A stretch of 64,000 nucleotides of DNA, taken from Festucalex cinctus. Lineage: Eukaryota; Chordata; Actinopteri; Syngnathiformes; Syngnathidae. Below are positions 50,175-59,830 of this stretch, piece after piece (the stretch's first letter is position 1; every line of letters starts with the position of its first letter). The notes under the pieces are model-generated. The model saw only the letters and a list, made by a program, of their open reading frames with translations. It did not search any database and was not told the DNA's origin. The position numbers and the translations under genes are program-made. The stretch is from positions 2,604,001 through 2,668,000 of the forward strand of contig NC_135431.1 of assembly GCF_051991245.1 (NCBI RefSeq). The letters run 5' to 3'.

Positions 50175-50310
50175 AAACCGGCAAGCGCCTTCCAGCGCTC
50201 TCGATAATTGATTTGAGCTCCCGGGAAACGGGTTGAAAGGCACTGACGTGGATTTCTTTTTGACTGATTCCGATATTTAGCGGAATATGAAATTCAGACG
50301 GCCGAATAAT
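50033..50310. other. CpG-rich block split by two A tracts
   Basis: A tracts at 50,033-50,047 and 50,142-50,170 flank GC-rich sequence with CCGGCCGCCGGCGG. To the right, CGATAATTGATTTGAGCTCC and CTGACGTGGA have the look of constrained non-coding DNA. No exon is supported. Confidence 0.3.
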
Positions 50311-50339
50311 CAGCTAAATACTTTTAAAAAACATTTGCT

Positions 50340-50800
50340 GTGGAGGTGCAATGATTAATTGACAACTCCATTATCAAACTAATTGTGAACCATTTTTATT
50401 CTATTCCATTATTTTTAGCAATCGAGTCCATTATCAATTGATTGATTATGGATTGGTAATTGAGTGATCATTTAGAAAGCACTTTTAACCCATTTAAAGC
50501 AAAAACTGGATCTTTGACGTCTATAGCCGTCATTGGCAATGAACGGATGAATGTAAAATGGTGAAAATTAGTTCTATCACCATCGAATATTTTTAGAATC
50601 GATTAATCTATCAATCATTCAATGGATAAATCGACTAATCAGATTCATTCAACAATTACTCTTGTATGCAGAAGATTTGGACAATTTTTAATAAAAAAAA
50701 AAATGGCACCAAATGATTACTCGATTATTAAAATAGTTCATTAATTTGTCAATTAATCAATTAATTTTGACAGCTCTAGTCAAAATAATTGAAATTTCAG
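50340..50800. repeat. Decayed interspersed repeat rich in ATTGATTAAT motifs
   Basis: Includes TTAACCCATTTAAAGC, GATCTTTGACGTCTATAGCC, then AATCGATTAATC and CGACTAATCAG, ending near GACAGCTCTAG. The TTGACGTCTATAGCCGTCA stretch is one I associate with teleost dispersed repeats. Boundaries and class are uncertain. Confidence 0.4.
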
Positions 50801-51054
50801 CTTCTCAACACTAAATCTCCGATTTCTTTTATACAGGTTTAATCGATAATATGTTAGAAAATCGGCAAAAAAAAACGTTTCTCACCGTTTTCCCCAAATA
50901 AAAGCAGATGTGTGTCTTATTTGATTCAACACAATCAGTCTGTTTTCAAAAACTTGAAAATGTAGATCTCTTAATGACGAAGTGATGATCAAAAACGATC
51001 AGTTGTCGATGTTTGGAATGGAATTTTGGTGGGGTCTCCCCGGCGCCGCCTCAC

Positions 51055-51134
51055 CTGCGACAGCAGCTTGTTGTTGTCGTCCTCCAGGATCCGCACTTTG
51101 GTCTCCAGCTGCCGGATGTAGTTGGACGACGAAT
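51055..51134 (-). CDS. Coiled-coil exon of an unidentified gene
   Basis: An 80-bp internal exon bounded by an acceptor ending CTGCAG (plus 51,135-51,140) and a donor CAG/GTGAGG (plus 51,049-51,054). In the one open phase it encodes two leading bases then 26 residues starting SSSNYIRQLETKVRILE and ending NKLLSQ. Residues I6, L9, V13, L16, N20 and L23 sit at alternating 3/4 spacing, a clean a/d heptad with Asn at one core position, as in leucine zippers. I cannot name the protein; the coiled coil suggests dimerisation. The codons are GC-rich in an AT-rich neighbourhood (CTG, CAG, CGG), unlike the flanks. The intron phase is 2 at the start and 0 at the end. No neighbouring exon is visible, so the adjoining introns are long: over 3.9 kb upstream of the exon to the next visible feature and at least 2.5 kb downstream before the array. 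Confidence 0.65.
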
Positions 51135-51195
51135 CTGCAGCACAACACCAAAAAAAAAAAAGAAGAAGAAGAAGAAGAAGAAGAAGAAGAAGAGG
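51135..51195 (-). promoter_or_regulatory. 3' splice site whose polypyrimidine tract is a CTT microsatellite
   Basis: On the minus strand, about eleven CTT repeats (plus 51,160-51,193) and a T12 run (plus 51,150-51,161) lead to GGTGTTGTGCTGCAG and the exon. The microsatellite supplies most of the pyrimidine tract, so its length may modulate splicing. Confidence 0.55.
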
Positions 51196-51359
51196 GGAGG
51201 AGACGTCGTTAGAATTTCAAAAGACGTCAAGACGGAAAAGAAGGAGGCGGCAGCCGCTACCAGCAACCCTCGCACGGGTTGACAAAAGGTTTCACGTCAT
51301 GCGACCAAACTTACTTTGCTATACAACAGACATCTAATAAAGACGGAAATCTAATAAAA

Positions 51360-51540
51360 TGTGTTTGTTTGGTTTGTTTTATAAATATGCACTAAAAATA
51401 TTATTGTTCAATTTAATTTTTAAAGTGAGTAATTAAATTTGGAAAGGCAAATATATACGGGTTTTTTTTTCCAATGAAAAACCTTTAAAAAATTAATTTA
51501 AATGATTCACATTAAATGACTTTATTCAATTGTTTTGTTA
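51360..51540. repeat. Partial copy of the diverged AT-rich repeat
   Basis: TATAAATATGCACTAAAAATATTATTG here matches 49,289-49,315 and 51,837-51,870, followed in each case by AATTTTTAAAGTGAG-like sequence. It shows a tandem-like arrangement of one old repeat family in this interval. Confidence 0.5.
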
Positions 51541-52130
51541 TATTAGTTAAATTTGATAGAGGATTTATAAAAATTATTAAAAAGTGACAGTAATTGAAAG
51601 TTGTTTTTTTTTATGTCTTAAGAAACTTGAGTAGAAATATTAAAAAAGCATATTAACTAATTAACTTTAAATGACGCACATAGAATTTATTATTTTTGTT
51701 TAATTTTGAAATCTGATCGGTTGAAATATTAATTAAAATTTGTGAAAAAGTGATGGTAATTTTGGGTGGGAAAATCTAATAAAATACGATGATGGTAATT
51801 TTGGTTGGGAAAATCTAATAAAATATGATTTTTTTTTAAATATGAACTAAAAATATTACTGTTCAATTGAATTTTTAAAGTGAGATATTAAATTTGTAAA
51901 GGCAAATATTCTTTAATTTTGAAAATGATTCACATTTTTATTAACTTGTCTTTTAGCTGAAAACTAAATTTGATAGAGCAAATGATTTCATAGAAAAAAA
52001 AAACATTTACAAAATGTTTTTATTTGAAATTTAAAAAATAAAAATTAAAAAGAGTAGTTTAAAAAAAAAATTAAAATAAAAAAGGAAATGTATGAATGTA
52101 ATTTTGGTGCTTCGTATGTTGTTTGTATGT
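51540..52130. repeat. Diverged interspersed repeat, copy 2
   Basis: Second copy of the family at 49,050-49,610. It contains a short internal direct repeat, TGATGGTAATTTTGG with GGGAAAATCTAATAAAAT, present at 51,751-51,785 and 51,790-51,825. AT-rich throughout, no coding potential. Confidence 0.5.
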
Positions 52131-52149
52131 AGTTTTTAACTGTTATGTA

Positions 52150-52262
52150 ATTTTATTTTATGAGGACTACAGATGGAAATTAGCATTTTGCTAAATCTGG
52201 TGCAGCCATCTTTTTAATGTTACTGCACACTGTCCTTTTAATAAACCAAACTCAAACTCAAA
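52150..52262 (+). mobile_element. LINE 3' tail (L2/CR1-like)
   Basis: GAGGACTACAGATGGAAATT followed by AGCATTTTGCTAAATCTGGT, GTTACTGCACACTGTCC and TTTTAATAAACC is the kind of 3' end carried by fish L2-clade LINEs and their SINE passengers. It closes with the short tandem tail CAAACTCAAACTCAAACT, typical of L2-like elements that end in oligonucleotide repeats instead of poly(A). Only the tail is present, a 5'-truncated insertion. Confidence 0.5.
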
Positions 52263-52281
52263 CTGGTATTAGTACACATTG

Positions 52282-52430
52282 TCAATAAAAAAAAAATAAT
52301 AATAAAAAAAAATAAAAAAAAATAAAATAAAAAAATCACACTTAGCAAATACCCCAATTTATTAATTAATTAATTTATTTTAATCTGTTAAAAAGGGTGT
52401 CAGCTTGAAAAGCATGAGCATCCCTTTGGT
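52282..52430. repeat. A-rich low-complexity sequence
   Basis: AATAATAATAAAAA and A-runs broken by single T, followed by TTAATTAATTAATT at 52,360-52,375. No other signal. Confidence 0.8.
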
Positions 52431-52860
52431 GATTGACGTATTCTTGCATTCTTTCCCGCCACACGTTTGCGGCAAAAGCGGCAAACGAGCATCACGCATC
52501 CGTCACGCATCTCATTCGCCCCCCCGCTTGCCGCTCGTTTTTTTTTTTGCGCGGAGGCGGGTTCAAACCGGGGACAGCAGCCGCGTGACGCTCGCCATCC
52601 CGGTCCCTGTAGGTGGCGCCGAGTTGTGTTCTCCCGAAAAAGGCGCGTTTAATTTACAGCGCCATCAAAGCTCGAGTCGGATGGCGGTGACGGACGGACG
52701 GACGGGAGGGATCCGCGTGGCTTTTGTCAGACAAAAAGACACCTGACAACGCTCTTCTTCTTCTTCTTCTCTTGGGCAAATTTCAACTTGATATATTTGG
52801 AGACAAGTTGGAAAAGTTTTCTTTGGCGGTTTTAAGACAGGTAAGTCCAAATTTAGATTC
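52430..52860. promoter_or_regulatory. CpG-rich block with a CTCF-like site
   Basis: GC-rich, CpG-containing non-coding interval. CCTGTAGGTGGCGC at 52,606-52,619 (plus) differs at one base from the vertebrate CTCF core CCASYAGRKGGCRS. A CTT run sits at 52,755-52,770. Candidate regulatory or insulator DNA; the short open frames have no recognisable domain. Confidence 0.4.
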
Positions 52861-53320
52861 GCGTGTTAAAAGTTGTAGTCCTTTATTTTGAAAAAGTCTG
52901 TTTGACAGGAAACTGGGAGTGGCATTAAATAGCTTGAAGAAAATCTTAATTTTCTTTCATCTCTTTCTATATAAAAAACAAAACAAAAAAACAAAAAACA
53001 AAAAAACATTTCCAATTATCACCCCCAAAATGAACGTGGGTTTGTGTACGTAGAAAGACTCGGTAATCTCCCCATCGTGCCCTTTGACCCGCTAAATCTG
53101 GACTCACCTGATGCCTGATGACCTTTGACGGCCACGCAAGCCGATTAAGGTGAAGGTTCTTTAAACCTTCGTCGGGCAACAAGAACGGACCAATGAATGC
53201 GCATCCTCGTTTGTTTAAGCTCGTCTCTTATTGGCCGGAAGAATGTAAACAGGAAGTAAGGTTTACGAGCGGGACTTAACCCATTTAGAGGCTAATTCTG
53301 CCCCCAATTGAAAAAACATT
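52860..53320. other. Non-coding interval with possible conserved block
   Basis: An A/C-rich stretch (52,972-53,010) precedes a GC-balanced block, 53,040-53,280, with TGACCTTTGACGGCCACGC and two CCAAT-type boxes (GGACCAATG at 53,188 and TTATTGGCC at 53,229 reversed). No exon supported. Confidence 0.3.
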
Positions 53321-53324
53321 TTAT

Positions 53325-53325
53325 A

Positions 53326-53369
<44 letters not shown>

Positions 53370-54000
53370 ACATTTCAATACATTTTTTCATTTTTATTAT
53401 TAAAACAAAATATTTTACAATAAAAAAAATACAGCAAAATCTCTCAATTACATTTTAAATGTATTTTTTTTGTAAAATATATACGATATAAATATATTTA
53501 CCATGTAAAATATATCTCAAATAAATGGAAGAAATGGACCATATACGAGGACTTAAATGGCGATGGACATGGACAATATGAGGAAATTTATTATTATTAT
53601 TATTTTTGTATACAACAATGTGTGTATGTTCAAAACAAAAATAAAGTGAAAGTGAAAAAAAATCTAAAACTGTTTAATTTAAATATAATCAATATTAGAC
53701 ATTTTATTATATTGGATTTACCAATTAAATTACAAAAATATTTAAAAAAAATATTAAATATTAAACAAACTCACCCATCACATTTTTTCTAGTAAAATGT
53801 TTCAAACAACAACAAAAACAGTCTTGATTACTACAATTTTACAATATTTTCTAATTGTTAAAAAAAAAAAAAAAAAAAAATTAAAATTAAAAAATAAATT
53901 GCTACTGGTATAATATTCAACAAAACAATTATAAAATAAACATTTTCTACTAAATAAAAAAAAAAAATGCTGTTTTCTAATAGAGTTAATTGGAAGCACT
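53325..54000. repeat. AT-rich low-complexity region
   Basis: A pure A tract of about 40 bases at 53,329-53,368, further A runs at 53,861-53,880 and 53,957-53,968, and (TTA)n at 53,589-53,604. I see no gene. Confidence 0.8.
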
Positions 54001-54046
54001 CGCCGGCATAGCATTCGTCTGCTTCTCGTCCGTCCTTTTATTTCGC

Positions 54047-54080
54047 CATACACCCCCCCCCCCCCCCCCCCCCCTCCCCT
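54047..54080. repeat. Poly-C tract
   Basis: About 24 consecutive C interrupted only by one T near the right end; G-quadruplex or triplex-prone on the opposite strand. Confidence 0.9.
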
Positions 54081-54084
54081 CCAA

Positions 54085-54440
54085 GGACGACGGTCCAGCC
54101 GAAAATAAACTAATTAGCCGTCGGGACGTTGAGCGGTGTTCGTTATAGCCGCTGCTTTGAGAGGGGACCTCGTTACTTGGGCATGAGCACAGCAACATTC
54201 ACACCTCGTGTTGACCCGATCGCAAAGTGTCTTTAGATGCGTGTGCGTGTAGTGACGTGGACACCATGCATCCCCCTCCCTCACCCCGCACTCCCCCAGC
54301 GCCCTACCTCCATCCCCGCCACACGTCACTTTCGATCGCGTCAGTGCGCCGCTGTGACCCACTTTCAGCAGCATCTCTTCCTGCAACCGCGTCCACGTAC
54401 GAGCGCGCTTTGCCGCCGTCCCTCTCTGACCCCGGACTGC
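54085..54440. promoter_or_regulatory. Candidate conserved non-coding element A
   Basis: GC-balanced sequence with AAACTAATTAGCCGTCGGG (homeodomain core TAATTA, 54,109-54,114) and a flank without repeats or long frames. A 132-codon minus-strand frame overlaps it but shows no domain. Called on base composition and motif content only. Confidence 0.3.
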
Positions 54441-54579
54441 GTGGACAGTGGGTAGAAAAAGTCTACACACCCCTGTTGAAATGTCAGGAGTTGTTTCTAA
54501 ACAATTCGCCATTGTATGGCAAAAAAAAAAAATAAAAAATAGAAATCTTTTCCCGAAGGGATGGAAACCAAAACAACGT

Positions 54580-55181
54580 CAGGGTTTTTCCTGTGTACAA
54601 AATTCAGAGGCGGCCGCCTCCACCTAATTTGCTCGTCACCTCCAGCCTGAGCCACTGATATTGCGCAACACAGAGCTCTAGCTGTGGTCGATTGAGCCGG
54701 GCAGGAACAAATTTTAACTGCAGTTGCGGTGTTGCGCCATTATGGAGGCGCTATATGAACGACAGTGCACCTGAAGCAACAACTGAAGAAGAAACAACTT
54801 TTTTTTATTTTTTTTTTATTTTTTTTTTTTTATTAACTTTAATGTACCAAAGAAGAAACAGATGATGGAGCAACCATCATCAAAGTCATCTTCAAAGTCA
54901 TAAACATAAACATAACAACGCTGAATTATATTTACAATGTAATATGTACTAGTGGATGAAATTTTTAATGATTGGAGTTGGCAAAATGGCAAAAATTGAA
55001 TGCAACTTTGTATTCATATAATTTTGAATTCCTTGTCCAATGTGACCTATAATGGCATCGAGTACCGATACTTTCAAATAAGACTGGTATTAGCGCCGAT
55101 ACCGATACCTGGTATCGGTAGTCACCCATCGTAGTGAGGGTGAAACCACCTCTGCTTCAATTTGAGCCAGGAAAAACCCTG
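54580..55181. mobile_element. hAT-like MITE nested in the Tc1-like fossil
   Basis: Perfect 14-bp terminal inverted repeats, CAGGGTTTTTCCTG and CAGGAAAAACCCTG. The flanks AACGT and AATGT could be a 5-bp target duplication with one mismatch; an 8-bp duplication is not evident. The interior is non-coding and includes GGCGGCCGCCTCC, a pair of CCGATACCTGGTATCGG half-palindromes near 55,100-55,120, and a poly-T insertion at 54,797. Confidence 0.65.
54797..54850. repeat. Poly-T insertion flanked by a GAAGAAACA direct repeat
   Basis: GAAGAAACA at 54,787-54,796 and again at 54,852-54,861 encloses T-rich sequence ending TTAACTTTAATGTACC. The direct repeat looks like a target-site duplication of a very short retroposed fragment. 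Confidence 0.4.
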
Positions 55182-55389
55182 AATGTGATTGCAAAAGTGT
55201 GCACACCCTTTTACATGTGCATGTGACGAATGTTGTTCAAACGAATGTTGAAAGGGAGCCGCCATTTAACAGTCACCTGATTAGCTCCAGATGAAGTTCC
55301 GCTGTTCTAGTAGGCTTTTTGTGCCAACACTGACTGACTGGCATTCAGAACTGTTCATACTTCCTTCCACCTTGACAAGGGCATGCTGT

Positions 55390-55735
55390 ACACAATTTTG
55401 TGTAACAAAAAATTAGTCCAACTAGATCTTTTCTGATTTGAAAAAACTCAAGTGAAAACACATCTGTTCTCCACGGATCCCACTCGTCCACTTTGTTTTC
55501 CACATCTGTCCACGGCACACCCTTTCACACATGCACACTTTCCCACCCAGGGGAGAAGGGGCGGAGTTTAGCGCAGGTCAACGCGGGCCCTTCCTCCGGT
55601 GAGGTGAGCGGCAAAGTCAGGCGCTTTCACAACAAATAAATCCCACGCGGAACGAACGGGGAGTGTCGGGCGCGCCGGCGCGGTCGGGATCAAAGGCGCT
55701 AGGTAAAACGGTTCGGGGGGGGCGGGCCAGCCCCT
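55390..55735. promoter_or_regulatory. CpG-island-like block
   Basis: From 55,550 the sequence is G+C and CpG dense (GGGCGCGCCGGCGCGG near 55,667), in contrast to the AT-rich surroundings, with GGGGCGG boxes at 55,559 and 55,718. It could be an alternative promoter. AG/GTAAAA at 55,699-55,705 is a possible donor but I see no supported exon. Confidence 0.35.
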
Positions 55736-56860
55736 CATGTTTTCAAGTCAGCTCGTCAGGCTGTTTAGTAGCCTGCTGAGAACGGAGATCCCCGAGCTTT
55801 TAGGGGTCCACTTTCATCTGCTGCAAGGCAGATTTGGAGGCTCCCCCGTGATCAGATTGTGTGCTCAGTCTGGTCAATTATCTCAAGATGTGGAAGGGAA
55901 AAAAACGCCACTCGGAGGTTCAAAGCAGCAAAAGCAGAAATTCAGAAAGGTGTTTGGGCTTTTTCGATGGATATTTTTGACTGCTTTTTTTTGTTTTTGT
56001 TTTTTAATATATGCAGTGGTTAAATTCGCTTTATAATAATGACCACTGGGAATTTCAAAACACAAGATGCATGACTTCTCTGTTATATTTTAATAGTTAC
56101 ATTACAAAAAATACTTTAAAAAATATACTTTCTTTTTTTTTTAATTAAAATATTGTGTCTTGTTTATTTGAGGTATCTTAGAACAAAATTACTAAAATAT
56201 TTTTAAATTGAAAAATATATCTTGTAATAATTTGGAGCACCTTTTTTAATCAAATGTGATGTTAGAAAATGTGACATCACTAAATAATAAAAATAATAAT
56301 AATAATATATTAAATTATATACCTACAACCTTTTAAAAAAAAAATCAATAATAATTAGTCATTTATTGAAATTAAACTGAAAGTATTAAACTAAAATGAT
56401 TTAGGTTAAAAAAATATATATATTAATATTATCAACTTTAAAAAAAAAATTATATTACCTATTATGAGGAACAATTATTTTTAAAAGACTTTTTATATAC
56501 AATTATCAAATTAAAAATGAGTAAACTACGAAAACATTTTGAAATCAAAAATATCTGTCTTGAAAAATATTGTAATTGTTTTAATTAAAATGTTAAAAAA
56601 TAAAATTGTATTTTTTTCAATTTAATTAAAAAAAATGCTTTTAAATTTAAAACTACTAAAAACATTTAATTAAAATGCCTTAGTTTTATATTTATTTTAT
56701 ATTTATTATTAGATATTATGTAAAAAAAAATCATTACAAGGATTTCATTAAAATTATTTAAAGTTCTCTCAAAAATATGTCTTCTTCCTTACAAGTATTG
56801 AATTCAAAGTTTTGAATGACTAGAAATCTACACGTTGCAACTGTGTCAATTTATTTCAGC
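55736..56860. other. Non-coding, strongly AT-rich from 56,040
   Basis: A 99-codon frame at 55,737-56,036 ends in a T-rich hydrophobic tail and is not recognisable. From 56,040 to 56,860 the sequence is AT-rich with A/T runs and (AAT)n at 56,287-56,310. Nothing else found. Confidence 0.6.
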
Positions 56861-56899
56861 TTGAAATGAAAATACCAAATGACTTCAATCGGGTTGACT

Positions 56900-57230
56900 G
56901 GTGTTTGTTTCCTCAGCGCAACTCCCTGGCGGCATCTTGCAAAACAATTGACTTCGTGACACCACGGAGGCTTTAATTACAGTCCCTTCACTCAATTTGC
57001 ACCGAGGTCGCCCGGGACACGCCAACGTCGCCGCGCTTGTTGCCGTCTGTTAAGTCAAATTTGCGTCTGGCGTCTGCATGGGAGCGAGTCGCCTGTCAAG
57101 TGCGGGGGAACGCGTGCGGGGACTTTTATTTATAGCCGTCGCCAAGTGTTGCTATCACACGTGGTGACGACGGGTCGCTCCCCTGTCGCCTCCGTTGCCG
57201 TCACCGCTGACGCTTGCATTTTTTTTATCA
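56900..57230. promoter_or_regulatory. Candidate conserved non-coding element B
   Basis: GC-balanced island with AACAATTGACTTCGTGACAC, GAGGCTTTAATTACAGTCCC and CACTCAATTTGCACCGAGG. CAATTG and TTAATTA are homeodomain-like sites. No repeat or frame explains the composition. The later part is CpG rich. Confidence 0.35.
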
Positions 57231-57359
57231 CATGCGCACTTTGGGGATAAAATGTCGGGATTTTTCTGTCATGTTCCGACGATGCAAAAGCAGAATCACA
57301 AAAAAAATTGAAGGTGTCACGGTAACATGAGACGGTGGAAATTTTGCAATGCGTCATGT

Positions 57360-57632
57360 AGCGAATATATGCCAGGAACTATTGTTGTATACGTTGCTGC
57401 TCCATTTGCTAGAAGGTTTAAATAACCTAAATATCAGAAATATCTATCCAGATTTCTGTTAGTCTAATAGTGTTTTGCATTCTATGTTAGCATTAAGCTT
57501 TTTTCTTTCTGTTGAGTGTTTCCTCCATGCAAATGTTTGTAAATAAAACCAGCAAAAATAAATAAATAAATAAATAAATAAAAATAAAAAAAGTCATTTT
57601 TAAAAATGGTAATATCGGCCGATACAGCTTAG
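57360..57632. other. Non-coding with (AAAT)n microsatellite
   Basis: Ordinary sequence followed by about seven AAAT repeats at 57,556-57,592, then ATATCGGCCGATACAGC, part of an older repeat that received the hAT MITE. Confidence 0.6.
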
Positions 57633-57639
57633 TCGATAC

Positions 57640-58258
57640 TAGGGGTGGGAACCTCTTGATACGATACGCAATGCGCTACAAGGCTCATGATAACGATTAT
57701 CTCACGATATGACGATACCGCGATTATCGATATACTGCTCAGGTAATAAATCCTTGATAATCTATGATACAACTAATCATAAAATAATAATAATAATAAT
57801 AACAATAATAATAATACATAAAAATAAAATACATATCAATAAATACAAAGTAAATATTAATTAATAAATAATATAAATGTAAAAAAATAAATCATATAAT
57901 TAAAATAATATAAATATATATAAATATAATATAAATACATAATATAATATATAAATATATATAATATATAAAATATAAATAAACATAATAAAAATAAAAA
58001 ATATTGTAATAATAATAAAAAACCTAAGCTCATGAGTCGTCTTTGCCTGAAGACTTGCGTCCATTTCCCCACCACTCATGAGGCGCTCCCCCTAGTGGCC
58101 CGCCAAGTAATTGCTCAATAAGTCATGATTCAATGGAGCCGTTATAGTGGCTGAATATTAACGACAAATATTGCGATCCTTGTGTAGGCGTATCAATAAT
58201 CTATCGGGAGACAAAGTACCACAATTTATCACGATATTGATATATCGTCACACTCCTG
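57640..58258. mobile_element. hAT MITE with perfect 8-bp target duplication
   Basis: Flanked by GTCGATAC on both sides (57,632-57,639 and 58,259-58,266), the 8-bp duplication expected of hAT. Ends are TAGGGGTGGGAAC and, reversed, CAGGAGTGTGACG, similar inverted repeats of the CAGGGGTG type. The interior is non-coding: ATCACGATAT motifs at both ends and an AT-rich ATA/AAT microsatellite core at 57,785-58,015. GCTCCCCCTAGTGG at 58,085-58,098 (minus) is one mismatch from the CTCF core. Confidence 0.75.
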
Positions 58259-58383
58259 GTCGATACATCAGTCAGTCGGTCCCTAGTTAACATAAAACAC
58301 GTCTTTGTCACAATCACATTGCCAAGTATCTGTTCAAATGCTCGAGTATTTATACTCTCACCCTTGACCAAAGTGGTATCCGA

Positions 58384-58556
58384 GCTTGCGTCCATGTGGA
58401 TATTTAGTGAACCCCTTCACGAGACGTGGCCTTAATCTTTTGATTAGGCTGCAAGAACAGCAGCAATATGGACGCCGTTTGGATTTAATCCCGTGACATC
58501 AAAGCCGTGGGGATTATATTTGCACCGCAATCTTAATTACTTCCCTTGTATATGTG
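58384..58556. promoter_or_regulatory. Candidate conserved non-coding element C
   Basis: Unique, GC-balanced sequence dense in paired-type and Otx-type sites: GGATTTAATCCC (58,481-58,492, near-palindromic), GGGGATTATA, CTTAATCTTTTGATTAGGC and TTAATTA (58,533-58,539). This density of TAATCC/TAATTA sites without a reading frame is what developmental enhancers of vertebrates commonly show. Confidence 0.4.
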
Positions 58557-58559
58557 CAT

Positions 58560-58940
58560 GTGTGGGTGTGTGTGTGTGTGTGCTGGCTATTTACAGAGCA
58601 AGATACAACAGAACAGATTAGCGGCGGATTGCTCGGGGGCCGCTATTGTTTTGTTTGTCTGAGGAAGGCCACAACACTTGATCTTCTCTAAGTACGAAGA
58701 CGCGCGTCGACCGGGAGAAAAAAAAAAAAAAAAAGTTGACGAGATGCAATCTGACGAGTCCAAGGCCAAGTCAGTCGAGCTAGTAAAATCGCAGGAACTT
58801 TTAATATCAAGTACCCGCCAGAAAAATGTCACAAACTTTGTTCCCAAAACTATTTACTATTCATAAACTATATATATTTTTTTTAGACCAATTGAGTAAA
58901 ATCGATTCATTTCCTTCAGCAAAGTGATTGCAAGATTTAT
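58560..58940. other. Non-coding with (TG)n and A tract
   Basis: GTGTGTGTGTGTGTGTG at 58,565-58,582 and A17 at 58,717-58,733. No exon supported; a 62-codon frame crosses the A tract and is spurious. Confidence 0.6.
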
Positions 58941-59250
58941 TTTCAATGAAGTTTCCTCTTTTCAGCCAGCAAGCAAATGTAAACAAAAGCTGGAACTTCC
59001 AGCAGCCTCATTCCAGCACGCGTTGCCATGGTGCCAGTGCCCCCCCCCTTCATTTGCATAAATCTGCATAGCGGGCAGGTTTGCTTTTGAAAGAGAGCGG
59101 CGCTGCTGATCTGGCAGAGGTCGCGCTTGTGTAAGCGGAGTCAAAGAGCGCGCGGCGAAGGTGGCGAAAACATTGCCGGCCGAGTACAAGCACTCAAAAG
59201 CCTTTTTATGATCTGCTCTGGGACAATTACCCCGTGACACGATTCTCTTT
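58940..59250. promoter_or_regulatory. Candidate conserved non-coding element D
   Basis: Contains CAAATGTAAACAAAAGC (forkhead core GTAAACA at 58,979-58,985), CTCATTCCAGC (TEAD-like), CATTTGCATAAATCTGCATA (octamer ATTTGCAT at 59,052-59,059) and GCAAAACATTGCCGG-like sequence. The frame of 98 codons on the minus strand has no domain. Enhancer-like by composition and motif clustering. Confidence 0.4.
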
Positions 59251-59269
59251 CTAGTCATATCAAATCAAA

Positions 59270-59540
59270 AATAATACATTAAGACCTCACAAATTGGCGG
59301 TTCAAACACATTTTGTTCTGTGGAACGTATCCTCCCCAAGCTATTTGCTGCTTTTGTGCTTTTTTTTTTGTGAAACGCCACAAGATGGCACCAAAGCCCT
59401 ATCTAGTAGAAAAGTAGTACATTGGCGCCATCAAAACAACTGAACAAAACGTTTTGTCTACAGTGACTATTTCTGAAGTGAAAATTGTTTGTCAATTAGT
59501 CCGTTTGATTACATTTCCCGGCGGACAAATCATTTCCCCG
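59270..59540. other. Probable decayed DNA-transposon sequence
   Basis: CGCCACAAGATGGCACCAAA at 59,376-59,395 and ACATTGGCGCCATC are typical of dispersed fish repeats. CCACAAGATGGCAC (59,378-59,391) is one base from the CTCF core. Confidence 0.35.
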
Positions 59541-59559
59541 TCAGAAAGGACAAAAGGTC

Positions 59560-59830
59560 TCCAGTGACGAGACCCGATGGAACAACAACAACTCCCTTGT
59601 GTCACGCGGAGCTCCGCCACCGATTAGACGGATGGAACGGCACGTCGGCGGGGCTATTAGCGCTCTAATTGGCGGCCGGAGAGCGAGAGGAGTTGCGCAA
59701 CGGCTGTTCGGGACTCTCAAACTCAAATTGGACGGATGTTGGCGCGTTTCCGTGGCCTTCCGTTGACCCGCCACGCCGGGAAGACGGTCACTTTAGCATG
59801 CTAACACAGCCAGCATAGCATTATGCTAAC
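59560..59830. promoter_or_regulatory. Candidate conserved non-coding element E
   Basis: GC-balanced block with GGGGCTATTAGCGCTCTAATT and GGCGGCCGGAGAG; TCTAATTGG and CTATTAG are homeodomain-like. Followed at 59,795-59,830 by repeated TGCTAACAC. A 77-codon minus-strand frame is unrecognised. Confidence 0.35.

Larger units (their letters stand above)
54451..55387 (-). mobile_element. Tc1-like transposon fossil, split by a hAT-like insertion
   Basis: Two parts, 54,451-54,579 and 55,182-55,387. The left carries GTAGAAAAAGTCTACACACC, and the right carries AAAAGTGTGCACACCCTTTT then GGCTTTTTGTGCCAACACTG and CCTTCCACCTTGACAAGG. These follow, in order, the terminal and transposase-coding segments of Tc1-like elements common in fish as I remember them, with the coding sense on the minus strand. 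Heavily decayed, with large internal losses. No intact frame remains. Confidence 0.55.

Noticed and set aside
54114..54535. Overlapping plus and minus frames of 102-132 codons
   Set aside because: Stop-poor CpG/C-rich sequence open on both strands; no codon bias or domain.
57857..58075. 72-codon frame with apparent membrane segment
   Set aside because: It is a translation of the ATA/AAT microsatellite core of the hAT MITE.
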